A stretch of DNA of 64,000 bases from positions 1 through 64,000 of the forward strand of contig JABSRB010000014.1 in the NCBI GenBank assembly GCA_013215375.1, given 5' to 3'. Source of the stretch: Oceanospirillaceae bacterium (GTDB lineage: Bacteria; Pseudomonadota; Gammaproteobacteria; Pseudomonadales; Balneatricaceae). Positions 29,004 to 37,712 of this stretch are shown piece after piece; within the stretch, counting starts at the first letter, position 1, and each line of letters begins with the position of its first letter. The notes beneath the pieces were generated by a model. The model was not told the DNA's origin, ran no database searches, and saw nothing but the letters and a program-made list of their open reading frames with translations. The position numbers and the translations under genes are program-made.

Positions 29004-30083
29004 ATGAAACACAGTGTAAAAAAATTATTATCTAGCGCTGCTCTAGGCCTTAGCCTTTTAGCAGCGGGTGGCGCGCAAGCTGCTGAGCCGCTCAAAGTTG
29101 GTTTCATCTACGTTGGCCCTGTTGGCGATCATGGCTGGAGCTACCAGCACGATCAAGGCCGTTTGGCAGTAGAGAAGCATTTCGGCGACAAAGTTGAAAC
29201 TACTTTTGTTGAATCTGTTCCTGAAGGCGCTGATGCTGAACGTGTTATTCGCAACTTAGCCAAGGCTGGTAACGATCTTATTTTCACCACCTCTTTTGGT
29301 TACATGAATCCAACCTTGAAAGTGGCTAAAGCTTTTAAAAAGGTTAAGTTCGAGCATGCTACTGGTTACAAAACGGCAAAAAATGCTGGTAACTACTTAT
29401 CAAAAACGTTTGAAGGTCGTTACGTTGCAGGTTTTGTTGCCGCTAAAATGACTAAAACCAATAAAATTGGTTATATCGCTTCTTTCCCAATTCCAGAAGT
29501 CATTCGCGATATCAATACAGTGCAATTGGCTTTACAGAAGTACAATCCTAAAGCTGAACTTAAAATCATTTGGGTAAACAGCTGGTTCGATCCAGGTAAA
29601 GAAGCCGATGCTGCGAATGCGATGATGGATCAGGGCGTTGACGTAATCTTGCAACACACTGATAGCCCTGCGCCAATGCAAGCTGCTGAGCGTCGTGGTA
29701 AGTTCGCGGTTGGTCAAGCATCTGACATGTCTAGCTTTGGTCCTAAAGCGCACCTAATGTCTGTAGTAGATGACTGGGCGGCTCTTTACATTCGCAAGAC
29801 TCAAGAAGTGATGGATGGTACATGGAAGCCTGAAAGCTACTGGGGTGGCATGGCTGAAAAAGACATCATTATCCCTGAGTTCACTAACATGCCTGCAGCA
29901 GTTGCCAAAGAAGCGCAGCAGTTAGTTGACGATATCACTAGCGGTGCTTTCTACCCGTTTACTGGTCCTATCAAGAACCAAGCTGGCGAAATCAAAGTTA
30001 AAGCGGGCGAAGCAATGCCCCTTGGCGATCTAGTTGGTATGAACTGGTATGTTGAAGGCGTACAGGGCGATATCCCTAAGTAA
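29004..30083 (+). CDS. BMP-family substrate-binding protein
   Basis: 359 aa with a classic cleavable signal peptide (MKHSVKKLLSSAALGLSLLAAGGAQA, cut before AEP) and no lipobox, so soluble in the periplasm. PnrA/BMP fold: VGFIYVGPVGDHGWSYQHDQG at the N-terminus, then IIWVNSWFDPGKEADAA and ILQHTDSPAPMQAAE. It is the likely binding partner of the ABC genes at 23.2-26.8 kb; substrates of the family are nucleosides and purines. RBS AAGGA. The gene is set apart from the permeases, which allows higher expression. Confidence 0.9.
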   Translation: MKHSVKKLLSSAALGLSLLAAGGAQAAEPLKVGFIYVGPVGDHGWSYQHDQGRLAVEKHFGDKVETTFVESVPEGADAERVIRNLAKAGNDLIFTTSFGYMNPTLKVAKAFKKVKFEHATGYKTAKNAGNYLSKTFEGRYVAGFVAAKMTKTNKIGYIASFPIPEVIRDINTVQLALQKYNPKAELKIIWVNSWFDPGKEADAANAMMDQGVDVILQHTDSPAPMQAAERRGKFAVGQASDMSSFGPKAHLMSVVDDWAALYIRKTQEVMDGTWKPESYWGGMAEKDIIIPEFTNMPAAVAKEAQQLVDDITSGAFYPFTGPIKNQAGEIKVKAGEAMPLGDLVGMNWYVEGVQGDIPK

Positions 30084-30090
30084 GCCTTTT

Positions 30091-30220
30091 TAACAGCACG
30101 CAAGAACCGAAAGGTTGGGGCTGTGGTGCGGCCCTTTTGAGAACTGCTAGTTCTCAAAAAATAACACACTGGCTGCCAGCTTCGTTGGCAGCCATTCTTT
30201 TCTCAAAAAGGAAGTGTGTT
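30091..30220 (+). promoter_or_regulatory. hairpin-rich leader of the oxygenase gene, candidate cis-regulatory RNA
   Basis: Successive elements: ACAGC...GCTGT enclosing AACC-GAAA-GGTT; TTTTGAGAACT (30135-30145) with AGTTCTCAAAA (30149-30159); TGGCTGCCA (30170-30178) with TGGCAGCCA (30186-30194) followed by TTCTTTT, terminator-like. AACACACT (30163-30170) can pair with AGTGTGTT (30213-30220) directly before the ATG, and TTTTGAGAA can alternatively pair with TTCTCAAAA (30200-30208) beside the RBS. This matches no riboswitch class I know. Confidence 0.45.
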
Positions 30221-31195
30221 ATGAATAATAGTTATCTCCCCGTTATCGACATATCCCCGCTCTATTCAAAAAATCCTGATCACTGGCAATCCGTCGCGTT
30301 AGACATTGATAGCGCCTGTCAAAAAAGTGGTTTTTTTTATGTCACCGGCCATGGTATTACCCCTGAGCGCATTACCCAGTTAGCTGCGATGTATCAAAAA
30401 TTTTTTGCACAACCTCTCGATCAAAAACTGCAAATAGACATCACTAAAACTCGTCATCATCGCGGTTATGGCGCCATCGGTACTGAACAATTAGACCCGA
30501 AAAGACCGGGTGACTTTAAAGAAACGTTTGATATGGGCCGAAATTTAGCGCCTGACCATCCGCATGTGCTCGCTGAAAAACCGTTACATGGTACCAATCA
30601 ATATCCTGAGTTGGTGGGCTTTAAGGAGTTAGTTGAGACTCACTATTGGGACATGCTCGAACTAGGAAAAACGATCTTGAGAGGACTGGCGATCGCCCTT
30701 GGTTTAGCGCCTTACTATTTTGATAAAAATTTTACAGAGCCTTTGAGTGTGCTGCGCTTTATTCACTATCCACAAGTGGAAAAGATAGCGCTGAAAAACC
30801 AAATAGGCGCGGGCGCGCACACTGATTACGGCTGTATCACTATCTTGCATCAAGACGATATAGGGGGCTTGCAAGTACAGGACAAACAGGGGCAGTGGCT
30901 CGATGCGACGCCCATTGCAGGCAGCTTTGTGATTAATATCGGTGATATGATGTCGCGTTGGAGTAATGACAGATATACCTCTACCCCTCATCGGGTCATA
31001 AACCCTAGCGGAAGTGAGCGTTACAGTATGCCATTTTTTGTAGAACCCAATTTTGAGACGAAAATAGCGGCGTTACCGGGCTGTTTTGATCAGGCTAATC
31101 CGGCCAAATACCAGCAGATAAGTGCGGGTAATTATTTACTGTCACGCTTTGCAGAAACTTACGAGTATTTTGATAAAGAGCCTAAGACGCACTGA
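30221..31195 (+). CDS. isopenicillin-N-synthase-family 2-oxoglutarate/Fe(II) oxygenase
   Basis: 324 aa from ATG 30221, chosen for AAGGAAG upstream and the family start LPVIDISPLY; the frame is open 28 codons further but that part is the hairpin leader. DIOX_N domain then 2OG-Fe(II) core: iron ligands His200, Asp202 (AHTDYG) and His257 (TPHRV), with Arg267-x-Ser269 for 2-oxoglutarate. Substrate unknown. Proteins of this family sit in purine clusters of Pseudomonas, so oxidation of a purine or related base is a reasonable guess. Confidence 0.85.
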   Translation: MNNSYLPVIDISPLYSKNPDHWQSVALDIDSACQKSGFFYVTGHGITPERITQLAAMYQKFFAQPLDQKLQIDITKTRHHRGYGAIGTEQLDPKRPGDFKETFDMGRNLAPDHPHVLAEKPLHGTNQYPELVGFKELVETHYWDMLELGKTILRGLAIALGLAPYYFDKNFTEPLSVLRFIHYPQVEKIALKNQIGAGAHTDYGCITILHQDDIGGLQVQDKQGQWLDATPIAGSFVINIGDMMSRWSNDRYTSTPHRVINPSGSERYSMPFFVEPNFETKIAALPGCFDQANPAKYQQISAGNYLLSRFAETYEYFDKEPKTH

Positions 31196-31269
31196 TAGCT
31201 AGTTGCAATCGTCTAGTACTAGCTCAGACAGCCGGAGCTTATACCCCGGCAAAAGCTCAGTGAATAAAG

Positions 31270-31360
31270 TTGTACACAGAGAGGCGGGGCAATGTGCTTG
31301 TGGGTAAAATTACTTGTTATAGTTGTGCACAGCACAATTGTTTCAGGGGCTTGTGTACAA
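31270..31360. repeat. nested inverted repeats between convergent genes
   Basis: TTGTACACA (31270-31278) and TGTGTACAA (31352-31360) are perfect inverted arms about 73 bp apart. Inside lies TTGTGC-ACA-GCACAA (about 31322-31336). It sits between the oxygenase gene and the DUF2750 gene, which converge. It may be a bidirectional transcription end or a small structured RNA. Confidence 0.4.
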
Positions 31361-31362
31361 AG

Positions 31363-31758
31363 TTATTTTTTGGCTTTGTTAGCTTTTTTGATTTGTTTTC
31401 TAAAATCACCGTCTAAGTCTTGCGGGTGGATCACACTGCCCTCTTGCTCTTCGAGTGGGAATACCACCACGTAAAAACCATCTTGCTCAAGGCCTTCGCT
31501 CCAGCGCAGCTGCCAAGTCTTAAGGGGGACGGCTTCGGCTTCACAGTGCTTCCAGTCTCCGGTAGCCCATGCTTGGGCGCTATCGAAGCTCGGCCACACT
31601 GGCACGCACTCTTCCTCTTCTGTATTTAACATCACACAGCCTTCTTCATCCGTCAGTATCCAAACTTCTTTAGTGGCCACAGCCTGCTCGATAAAGTATT
31701 GGAAGCGCTGTTCAGCAGTGTAGTCGGTCAAATGTTGGTTCGATAAAACTTGGGACAT
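31363..31758 (-). CDS. DUF2750 domain protein
   Basis: 131 aa cytoplasmic protein without signal or membrane segments. Recognisable DUF2750 pattern: RFQYFIEQAVATKEVWILTDEEG, VWPSFDSAQAWATGDWKHCEAEAVPLKTW, GLEQDGFYVVVFPLEEQEGSVIHPQDL; basic C-terminal tail. No function is known for the family. Promoter region contains MITE copy C (31805-31857). Confidence 0.8.
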   Translation of the reverse strand: MSQVLSNQHLTDYTAEQRFQYFIEQAVATKEVWILTDEEGCVMLNTEEEECVPVWPSFDSAQAWATGDWKHCEAEAVPLKTWQLRWSEGLEQDGFYVVVFPLEEQEGSVIHPQDLDGDFRKQIKKANKAKK

Positions 31759-31804
31759 AAATTAAAGCCTAAATAAAAATGTGTGGGACGTGAAAAGTGC
31801 ATTA

Positions 31805-31857
31805 TCCTAGATCCGGCGATTGAGCTTACTTATCCAATTCAACGGCCTAATTTAGGA
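31805..31857. mobile_element. MITE, copy C, internally deleted (53 bp)
   Basis: Starts TCCTAGATCCGGCGATTGAG and ends with the inverted counterpart ...GGCCTAATTTAGGA, i.e. little more than the two terminal repeats of copies A and B. Flanked by TTA on both sides (31802-31804 and 31858-31860). Lies 46 bp upstream of the DUF2750 start. Confidence 0.75.
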
Positions 31858-32032
31858 TTATAAACTAAGCGATGCTATTGGGAAACATATCGAAAGCCCG
31901 ATAGCGCTTTTGCTACACCAGTAAATACAGGGGGTCAGTTTCCTAACTCGGTCGGTATTCTTGTTCAGCACAAGACTTTGTCTTTAATCTCTGATTAAAT
32001 GCCCTTTCATAGGGAGTGACACAGAGGTGAGT

Positions 32033-32590
32033 ATGCAAAAAATATTAATCGTTTTAGGGATGGTATTAAGCCAATGGCACAGTGTTGTTGTGGCGGATAC
32101 TACCGATCATGCCAGCCTTTTTTTTACTCAGCTCTATACCAATACTTGCGTTAAAAATTCCGCAGATATGCAGGCCCTCAAAGAAAACTTTAGCGCTATC
32201 CAAACCAAGCAGCTACCCGCTGCAAAAGCGGTGTTTTTCCTGGAAAATAAGCAGGGGACTGTCTGGATAATACCTAACGTAGTTGGTAACTACTTGGTCT
32301 CCATTGATAGTGCAGCTGCTTGTGCTGTGTATACTCATAATGTGAATATCAATGCAATAGAGCGCCAATTTATCACACTATTAGAAAAAACTCCGAGTTC
32401 TTTTCTATTAGAAAAAGTGCAGGATGAAACGCTGGCCACCCCGTTGGGACCGGCGCATTTTATCCGTTATTTGCGTACCAATAAGGCCGATAATTCGCAG
32501 CAAGAATTTAGCTTGCAAACAAGTATTGCACAAGGCGCTGACATTCAGGCAAAGGCAATGGTAGGCCCCGTTATTTTTGTCGATGAGTAA
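32033..32590 (+). CDS. secreted protein of unknown function
   Basis: 185 aa from ATG 32033; a GTG two codons earlier overlaps the AGAGGTGA RBS, so the ATG is preferred. N-terminal signal peptide (MQKILIVLGMVLSQWHSVVVA). Mature part begins with an FTQLYTNTCVKN segment and contains GTVWIIPNVVGNYLVSID and a second cysteine (AACAVY), compatible with one disulphide; it looks like the NMCC_0638-type small periplasmic proteins, but I am not sure. Followed 17 bp later by a binding-protein gene, probably one operon. Confidence 0.6.
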   Translation: MQKILIVLGMVLSQWHSVVVADTTDHASLFFTQLYTNTCVKNSADMQALKENFSAIQTKQLPAAKAVFFLENKQGTVWIIPNVVGNYLVSIDSAAACAVYTHNVNINAIERQFITLLEKTPSSFLLEKVQDETLATPLGPAHFIRYLRTNKADNSQQEFSLQTSIAQGADIQAKAMVGPVIFVDE

Positions 32591-32607
32591 AAGCGCTTGG
32601 AGGTTTA

Positions 32608-33360
32608 GTGAAGCGTTTTTTAGTGTTAATCACCGCATTATTAGTATCAGATTTATTACTCGCCCAGTGTCGTATAGCAGTTAGAGCGACATCATTTCCT
32701 CCCTATTTCATCATTGAACAGCATAATAACTATCAAGGTTTAGATGTTGAGTTAACAAATGCGTTGCTTAAGGAGGCTAATTGTCTGTTTGAGTTTCAAA
32801 AGTTACCTTGGAAGCGCGGTCTACAGTTGTTAAAAATCGGTACTTTAGATTTAATGTCAGGCATGTCTATTAGTGTTAAAAGACAGCAATATATTCGCTT
32901 TATAGGGCCTATGCGTGAAGAGTCTATGGCGTTGTTAGTGCCTAAACACAGCAATTATCAAATAACCTCGTTAGATGATCTCAAGGTCCTAGATAAGCCT
33001 ATAGGTATTGTTAGCGGTCTTTTTTATGGGGCTGTTTTTGCCAAAAAATATAAAAAGGATGCAGCTTTTGCAGCAAATTTCGATGTGGCTAATTCTTCTC
33101 AGAGCAATCTTAGTAACCTAATAAACCATAGATTATCTGCGGTAGTCGGTGATTTGTTTAATATGGTGCACTGGTTGAAAGCAAACAAGTTAAACAATCA
33201 GTATGAAATACATCCCTTTTTTATCAATCGCGATGATGTCTATTTTGGTTTCAGTAAACGCAATGTGTCCGCTGACAATATAGCCAATTTAACAGCGGCG
33301 AATGCAAGATTAATGGCAGCGGGCACCTATCGCAGTATCATTGAGCAATATAGGCAGTAA
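32608..33360 (+). CDS. periplasmic solute-binding protein, family 3
   Basis: 250 aa, GTG start with GGAGG six bases upstream. Signal peptide (MKRFLVLITALLVSDLLLA). SBP_bac_3 fold: PPYFIIEQHNNYQGLDVELTNALLKEANCLFEF, WKRGLQLLKIGTLDLMSGMS, then IGIVSGLFYG and a C-terminal YFGFSK lobe. No permease or ATPase gene adjoins, so it may be an orphan amino-acid-type binding protein or a sensor-like relative. Confidence 0.8.
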   Translation: MKRFLVLITALLVSDLLLAQCRIAVRATSFPPYFIIEQHNNYQGLDVELTNALLKEANCLFEFQKLPWKRGLQLLKIGTLDLMSGMSISVKRQQYIRFIGPMREESMALLVPKHSNYQITSLDDLKVLDKPIGIVSGLFYGAVFAKKYKKDAAFAANFDVANSSQSNLSNLINHRLSAVVGDLFNMVHWLKANKLNNQYEIHPFFINRDDVYFGFSKRNVSADNIANLTAANARLMAAGTYRSIIEQYRQ

Positions 33361-33371
33361 GCCGATAAGGG

Positions 33372-33406
33372 CGCTCTGAGTTTAGTGGAAAGACCAGCTC
33401 AGAGCG
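33372..33406. terminator. hairpin between convergent genes
   Basis: CGCTCTGAG (33372-33380) and CTCAGAGCG (33398-33406) pair perfectly, with an inner TGG/CCA helix. It lies between the binding-protein stop and the pilY1 stop and could end both transcripts, although neither side has a strong T-run. Confidence 0.5.
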
Positions 33407-33412
33407 TGGCCG

Positions 33413-36400
33413 CTAACGAATTTGTTGCCAAGATAAACGTCCTGTATCAGGCGAATCTGTGGCTAGGTCTGTGGCTATTACCTCTCCCTCGGAATTGTTA
33501 GTAATCAATATGGTTTGTCCATTTGAATTCTTCACAATAATTCCTCCGGTGATCATCCGGTCCTGTTTAAAACCGACTCTGATAAAAGCGGTTTCATTTC
33601 CCTGAGCGTCCGTAATAATGATTTTGTCTTTATCATCTATTACGCCGTCGTTATTTTCATCAGTAAAGGCTGTATCACCAGCTCTACCATCAATTGCATT
33701 AAGTATCATGGTCCAGCTAATACCTCCTGTTTGACAGGGGTCTGAAGTGGGAACCACCGTAAAAAATATTACTTTTTCTTGATAGAACAACGCTTGTAGG
33801 ATTACTTTTTCGCCATTGGCTGAATTCGTTATTATATTTTTTAAGTCCATATACCAGCCATTTTTCTGGCTATAATCCAGCGTGTTATTGGAGGTTATTC
33901 GGTAGGGCTCTATGTTCGGATCATTATTTTCATAGAGGATTTTTTGTTCAAGTAAGTAGGCTCTACTGCCTGCCACTTGCGATAAATCATCGTGAATACC
34001 GTAAAAGCTATTTACCGGATCCCCGCTTAATAATTTATTGTCTTGTGCTGCAAAATACTTACCGGTGCCAAACAGCAATACATAACCTTTTACATGGTGT
34101 TTGGTGATAGTGGGGGCCACCGTAATTGGCTGCGCAATAGTAATATTTTGGCCGTTGCCATCGGTAGTGTCGTAGCTTGCTTTAAACAGCGGGACAGGAT
34201 TTAAGCTAGTATCCTGGTTAGCAATCGCCCAATCATTAATCACTGTAGAGCTCAGGTCAAACTTCCAAAGATTACCTTGTAGGTCTCCGGCATAGACGTA
34301 ATCTATTTTATGATCACTGTCTTTATCGACAATAGAAATTTCGGATAAGCCGTTAATACCGGAGGTGGGAGGGGTGATTTTTTTGATTAAATCTCCAGTT
34401 TCTAAATCGACAATATATAACACAGCTTTTGCATTGGGGTTCGCACTCGGGCTGTCTTTTTGATAGCCATTACCAAACAGCGCTGCCCATTTACCATTAT
34501 TGAGGCGAACAATTTTAGCGCTGCCTAGCTGTACCCCAAGATCGCTAAAGTCACTGTCACTAGCAGATATTTCCCAGAGAACGTCGCTGCTACTTATGTT
34601 ATTGGGATTAGATACGTCCAAGGCAAACATGCTAGACCCACCGCGGCCTCGAGAGCCAATTAAAACGCTTTTCCAACTTGAATTAAAGTAGGCATCAGCT
34701 AAAGAAATTTGACCATCTACATAAAAGCGGTGCTGGTAGGCTGGGTCAGTTAGCTCGGCTAGTTCGGTTAAAAAGGATCCTGGTACGTAGCTGAAAACTT
34801 CCTCGCCATTATCGGTATTGATGCCGTGTATCATGCCATCGTTTGCGCCAATATAGAGCATTTTCGGGCGATTTATGTACAGGCTTGAGCTTCTGTAACT
34901 ATTGTAGGTAGAGCCTTCGCTACTAGGGAGAGAGCTAAAGCCATAATTGTATTGGTGATCAACAACGGGTGAGGAGTGAATAATGTCGCCAATTTTTGAG
35001 CTACGATTTCTAAAGCTACCCCCGTTATTAAGCTCTTTAGATTGCTCGCCACGCAGGTAGTTTAACTGATCTTCGCTTAATTGGATTTTTTGTGAGTTAG
35101 ACAGTTGCCCATGTTTAAACTCAATACCATTATCACCATCATAGCTGAGTATATTTCTAAGCTGCTGAGCGGGAATGCCGTCAGTGGCCCGCCATTTTTC
35201 GTTATCTAAGGTCACGCCATCATCGATGATATATGCCTTTAAATCTCCATCCCAACTTTCGTTGCTAAAGGTAGATTGGAACAATAGTGAATCGGTTTGT
35301 AACTTGCTGTTGCTCATTGAGACACCGCCGCCAGAGGCACTGCGCTCGATGATATGACGAAAAGCATCTGCTAGCCCGCTGACAATGCGCTGCGGATTAC
35401 TGGCTAATACGTAGTTATCTGGCATGCCATCACCATCTGCATCCCACTCTCTATTTGTCCCATCAACATTTTTTGGTGTGCCATCACCATCCTCATCGAT
35501 GTAACCCCCGTATTTTCCTGCGAGCCACAGCATGTTGGTGTTACCCGTTGAAGGATTGTTGCTATATTCCTGAGAATCGATGATAAAACTGGAGATGGTC
35601 TGCTTATCCTCAATATCACTGCGGATGTCTTGAGTATTGGCATAGTGGGCTAAGCCTGCGATGTAAAAAGAGGCATGGCGGCTAGTGTAGGCACACTTTC
35701 CCAAGGTTTTTGTGCCATTGGCACAGCTTAAACTAGTAATGCCTTCAATGGATCCTACCGCATCGGTGAGCGCTGTTACATTAATATCGGGATCGGCATT
35801 AGTCGGTGCGCCATAGTCTTGGTTGGTGACGTTAAATGTCCCCATCGTCTCCTGAGTAAAGTAAGTACCAGGTAGGCGCTTGTCCAGCCAAGAATAAGCA
35901 TCGTTCATGCCGATGATAAAGTTCTTTTGACAACTGTGCTGGATTGGATCCTGCCAGTTGGTAATCACCGGGAAAGGCTCGTCTGCCGGATTGATGCCTG
36001 TGTAATAATCTGGCGTAGGCCCCAAGTTTTTGAAGTAGCGAATTGACTCATAAAACAGCTCAGAAGCTGGGTCGTAGGATTTATAGCCAAATTCGTTAAA
36101 GCGGTTAATATAATTGATGATACCGGTGTACTGGTTGTGACTGTAGGTCGTGTTATCACTGCGGCTATCTGGAAACTGGATAAAAGTGCCCTTATCAGTG
36201 TACTCCTTGTTTGGATTATCGCTGGATACGCCTAAAGCATCAGGCATTTGGATGCCAACGTACTTCATGTTGGATCTCAATACGCCACCATTACGGGATT
36301 TGGAGTTATCTCTGGCGAAACTGGTGGCAGCAAAACGCATGTTGCTAGCGTTTTTTTGAATCAGCCCTTGGGGTTTGTAATAGTCGCCGTTGACAGGGTC

Positions 36401-37114
36401 GCTGTATTTATCACAGTTTTCTTCCAGACCGTTGAGCCCTAACCCCGAGATATTTGCATTACAAACTCTCACGTTGACGTTATAGCTCTGATTAAAAGTG
36501 CCATTTTTGAAGATGACGGATGCACCGCTGTATTCTATGACTAAGTGACTGTAATTATGCGGGGTGACTTTATAGGGAGCGGTATTTTCAGTGCCTGATA
36601 TATATTTCTTATGAAAAAAACCAGTGGCTTTGGCCTTCTTGATCACGGTTTTTGCATTGCTGCCACTACTTTCATCAATGAGGCGGTTACCACCAGTCGT
36701 GGTCATGATGAACATGTCGATGGAAGTCATGGTCGCCCAGTTCATGAAGTTACCACTGAACTTCCCCGAGCACTCTCTATTGGTGTTTATAACGGCAGAT
36801 GTTGGGTCAAAGTAATTATCACTGCTACTGTAGCTGTAGCATTTTTCGCTGTCAAAATAGCCGAGGTAAGTCTCGGTGGGGAAATAACAACGGCCGTAAT
36901 TTGTACCGCTCATTCTGCCACTACAAGTACTGCCTCCGCTGAGCGTGCCCGCCTCGTCATTATAAGCGGCACCACCCATGGGTGTTTCAATGGAGAGATT
37001 AAACAGTACATTGGGATCGACACTGTTACTCAAAAAAAGCGGGTAGTTAACCACATCGGCCCTAGTCATATTGCATAAAAGTAGCAAACTCAATAAACCT
37101 AAGAATTTTTTCAT
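33413..37114 (-). CDS. pilY1: type IV pilus tip/biogenesis protein PilY1
   Basis: 1233 aa, signal peptide MKKFLGLLSLLLLCNMTRA. N-terminal von-Willebrand-like region, then the C-terminal beta-propeller (from about residue 690: KIGDIIHSSPVVDHQYNYGF, MLYIGANDGMIHGINTDNGEEVFSYVPGSFL). The calcium loop DKDSDHKIDYVYAGDLQGNLWKFDL is near residue 927; further Ca-type loops are DEDGDGTP, DADGDGMPDN, DENNDGVIDD. PilY1 promotes pilus extension, adhesion and surface sensing. Last of a minor-pilin operon. The small pilE that follows in Pseudomonas is missing. Confidence 0.93.
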   Translation of the reverse strand: MKKFLGLLSLLLLCNMTRADVVNYPLFLSNSVDPNVLFNLSIETPMGGAAYNDEAGTLSGGSTCSGRMSGTNYGRCYFPTETYLGYFDSEKCYSYSSSDNYFDPTSAVINTNRECSGKFSGNFMNWATMTSIDMFIMTTTGGNRLIDESSGSNAKTVIKKAKATGFFHKKYISGTENTAPYKVTPHNYSHLVIEYSGASVIFKNGTFNQSYNVNVRVCNANISGLGLNGLEENCDKYSDPVNGDYYKPQGLIQKNASNMRFAATSFARDNSKSRNGGVLRSNMKYVGIQMPDALGVSSDNPNKEYTDKGTFIQFPDSRSDNTTYSHNQYTGIINYINRFNEFGYKSYDPASELFYESIRYFKNLGPTPDYYTGINPADEPFPVITNWQDPIQHSCQKNFIIGMNDAYSWLDKRLPGTYFTQETMGTFNVTNQDYGAPTNADPDINVTALTDAVGSIEGITSLSCANGTKTLGKCAYTSRHASFYIAGLAHYANTQDIRSDIEDKQTISSFIIDSQEYSNNPSTGNTNMLWLAGKYGGYIDEDGDGTPKNVDGTNREWDADGDGMPDNYVLASNPQRIVSGLADAFRHIIERSASGGGVSMSNSKLQTDSLLFQSTFSNESWDGDLKAYIIDDGVTLDNEKWRATDGIPAQQLRNILSYDGDNGIEFKHGQLSNSQKIQLSEDQLNYLRGEQSKELNNGGSFRNRSSKIGDIIHSSPVVDHQYNYGFSSLPSSEGSTYNSYRSSSLYINRPKMLYIGANDGMIHGINTDNGEEVFSYVPGSFLTELAELTDPAYQHRFYVDGQISLADAYFNSSWKSVLIGSRGRGGSSMFALDVSNPNNISSSDVLWEISASDSDFSDLGVQLGSAKIVRLNNGKWAALFGNGYQKDSPSANPNAKAVLYIVDLETGDLIKKITPPTSGINGLSEISIVDKDSDHKIDYVYAGDLQGNLWKFDLSSTVINDWAIANQDTSLNPVPLFKASYDTTDGNGQNITIAQPITVAPTITKHHVKGYVLLFGTGKYFAAQDNKLLSGDPVNSFYGIHDDLSQVAGSRAYLLEQKILYENNDPNIEPYRITSNNTLDYSQKNGWYMDLKNIITNSANGEKVILQALFYQEKVIFFTVVPTSDPCQTGGISWTMILNAIDGRAGDTAFTDENNDGVIDDKDKIIITDAQGNETAFIRVGFKQDRMITGGIIVKNSNGQTILITNNSEGEVIATDLATDSPDTGRLSWQQIR

Positions 37115-37157
37115 AGTGCTTCCTTAGCCTGAATATTACATGCAATATCCGGGCTAG

Positions 37158-37712
37158 TTATTTTTTGAAAGTAGTTTGCAGTACTACTTCAGAATTTGGC
37201 GATAATCCTACCGCCCTAGCCGTTATTCTGTAAAAAGTATTGATCACCGGCGGAGCGCCCCCGATTGAATCACTCAACGACTGTATTTCCTCAATAATAT
37301 AAGAGGGCGGTGTCTGTAAGACGGTTTTTAAATAACTGTCAGCGGTCTGATAAATAATCACCGCGTTGGCATCTTGCCACAGCGGGTTTTGCGCATCATC
37401 TACATGTCGCCAGCTTTCAATTTGCGCACCCGCTATGGTTAGGTAAGCGGGATATTGTCCGGGAATGGTGCTGATGGTCTCACCCACCTTTTGCGTGAAT
37501 GCAGTGGCGATGTTGGGGATTCGCCTCTCTGCTTCTCGCAAGGTGGCCTCTGCGGCTTGAAAGGCTGCGGATCGATCTCTAATGTTGCCTGCCAAACGCT
37601 CGTTAGTGGTGGTAGCCTGCATGCTAGAGGCGGCGAGTGTTGCCATAATGACTAAAAATATGAGCGCGATAATTAACACTGCCCCCTGTTGGGCTTGTCT
37701 AGGAGCCATCAA
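37158..37712 (-). CDS. pilX: minor pilin PilX
   Basis: 184 aa. Type III prepilin signal with cleavage after QQG, then hydrophobic AVLIIALIFLVIMATLAASSM. As usual for PilX, the Glu at mature position 5 is absent. PilX_N family, part of the tip-priming complex with PilV, PilW and PilY1. Its ATG overlaps the pilW stop by 4 bp. Confidence 0.88.
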   Translation of the reverse strand: MMAPRQAQQGAVLIIALIFLVIMATLAASSMQATTTNERLAGNIRDRSAAFQAAEATLREAERRIPNIATAFTQKVGETISTIPGQYPAYLTIAGAQIESWRHVDDAQNPLWQDANAVIIYQTADSYLKTVLQTPPSYIIEEIQSLSDSIGGAPPVINTFYRITARAVGLSPNSEVVLQTTFKK

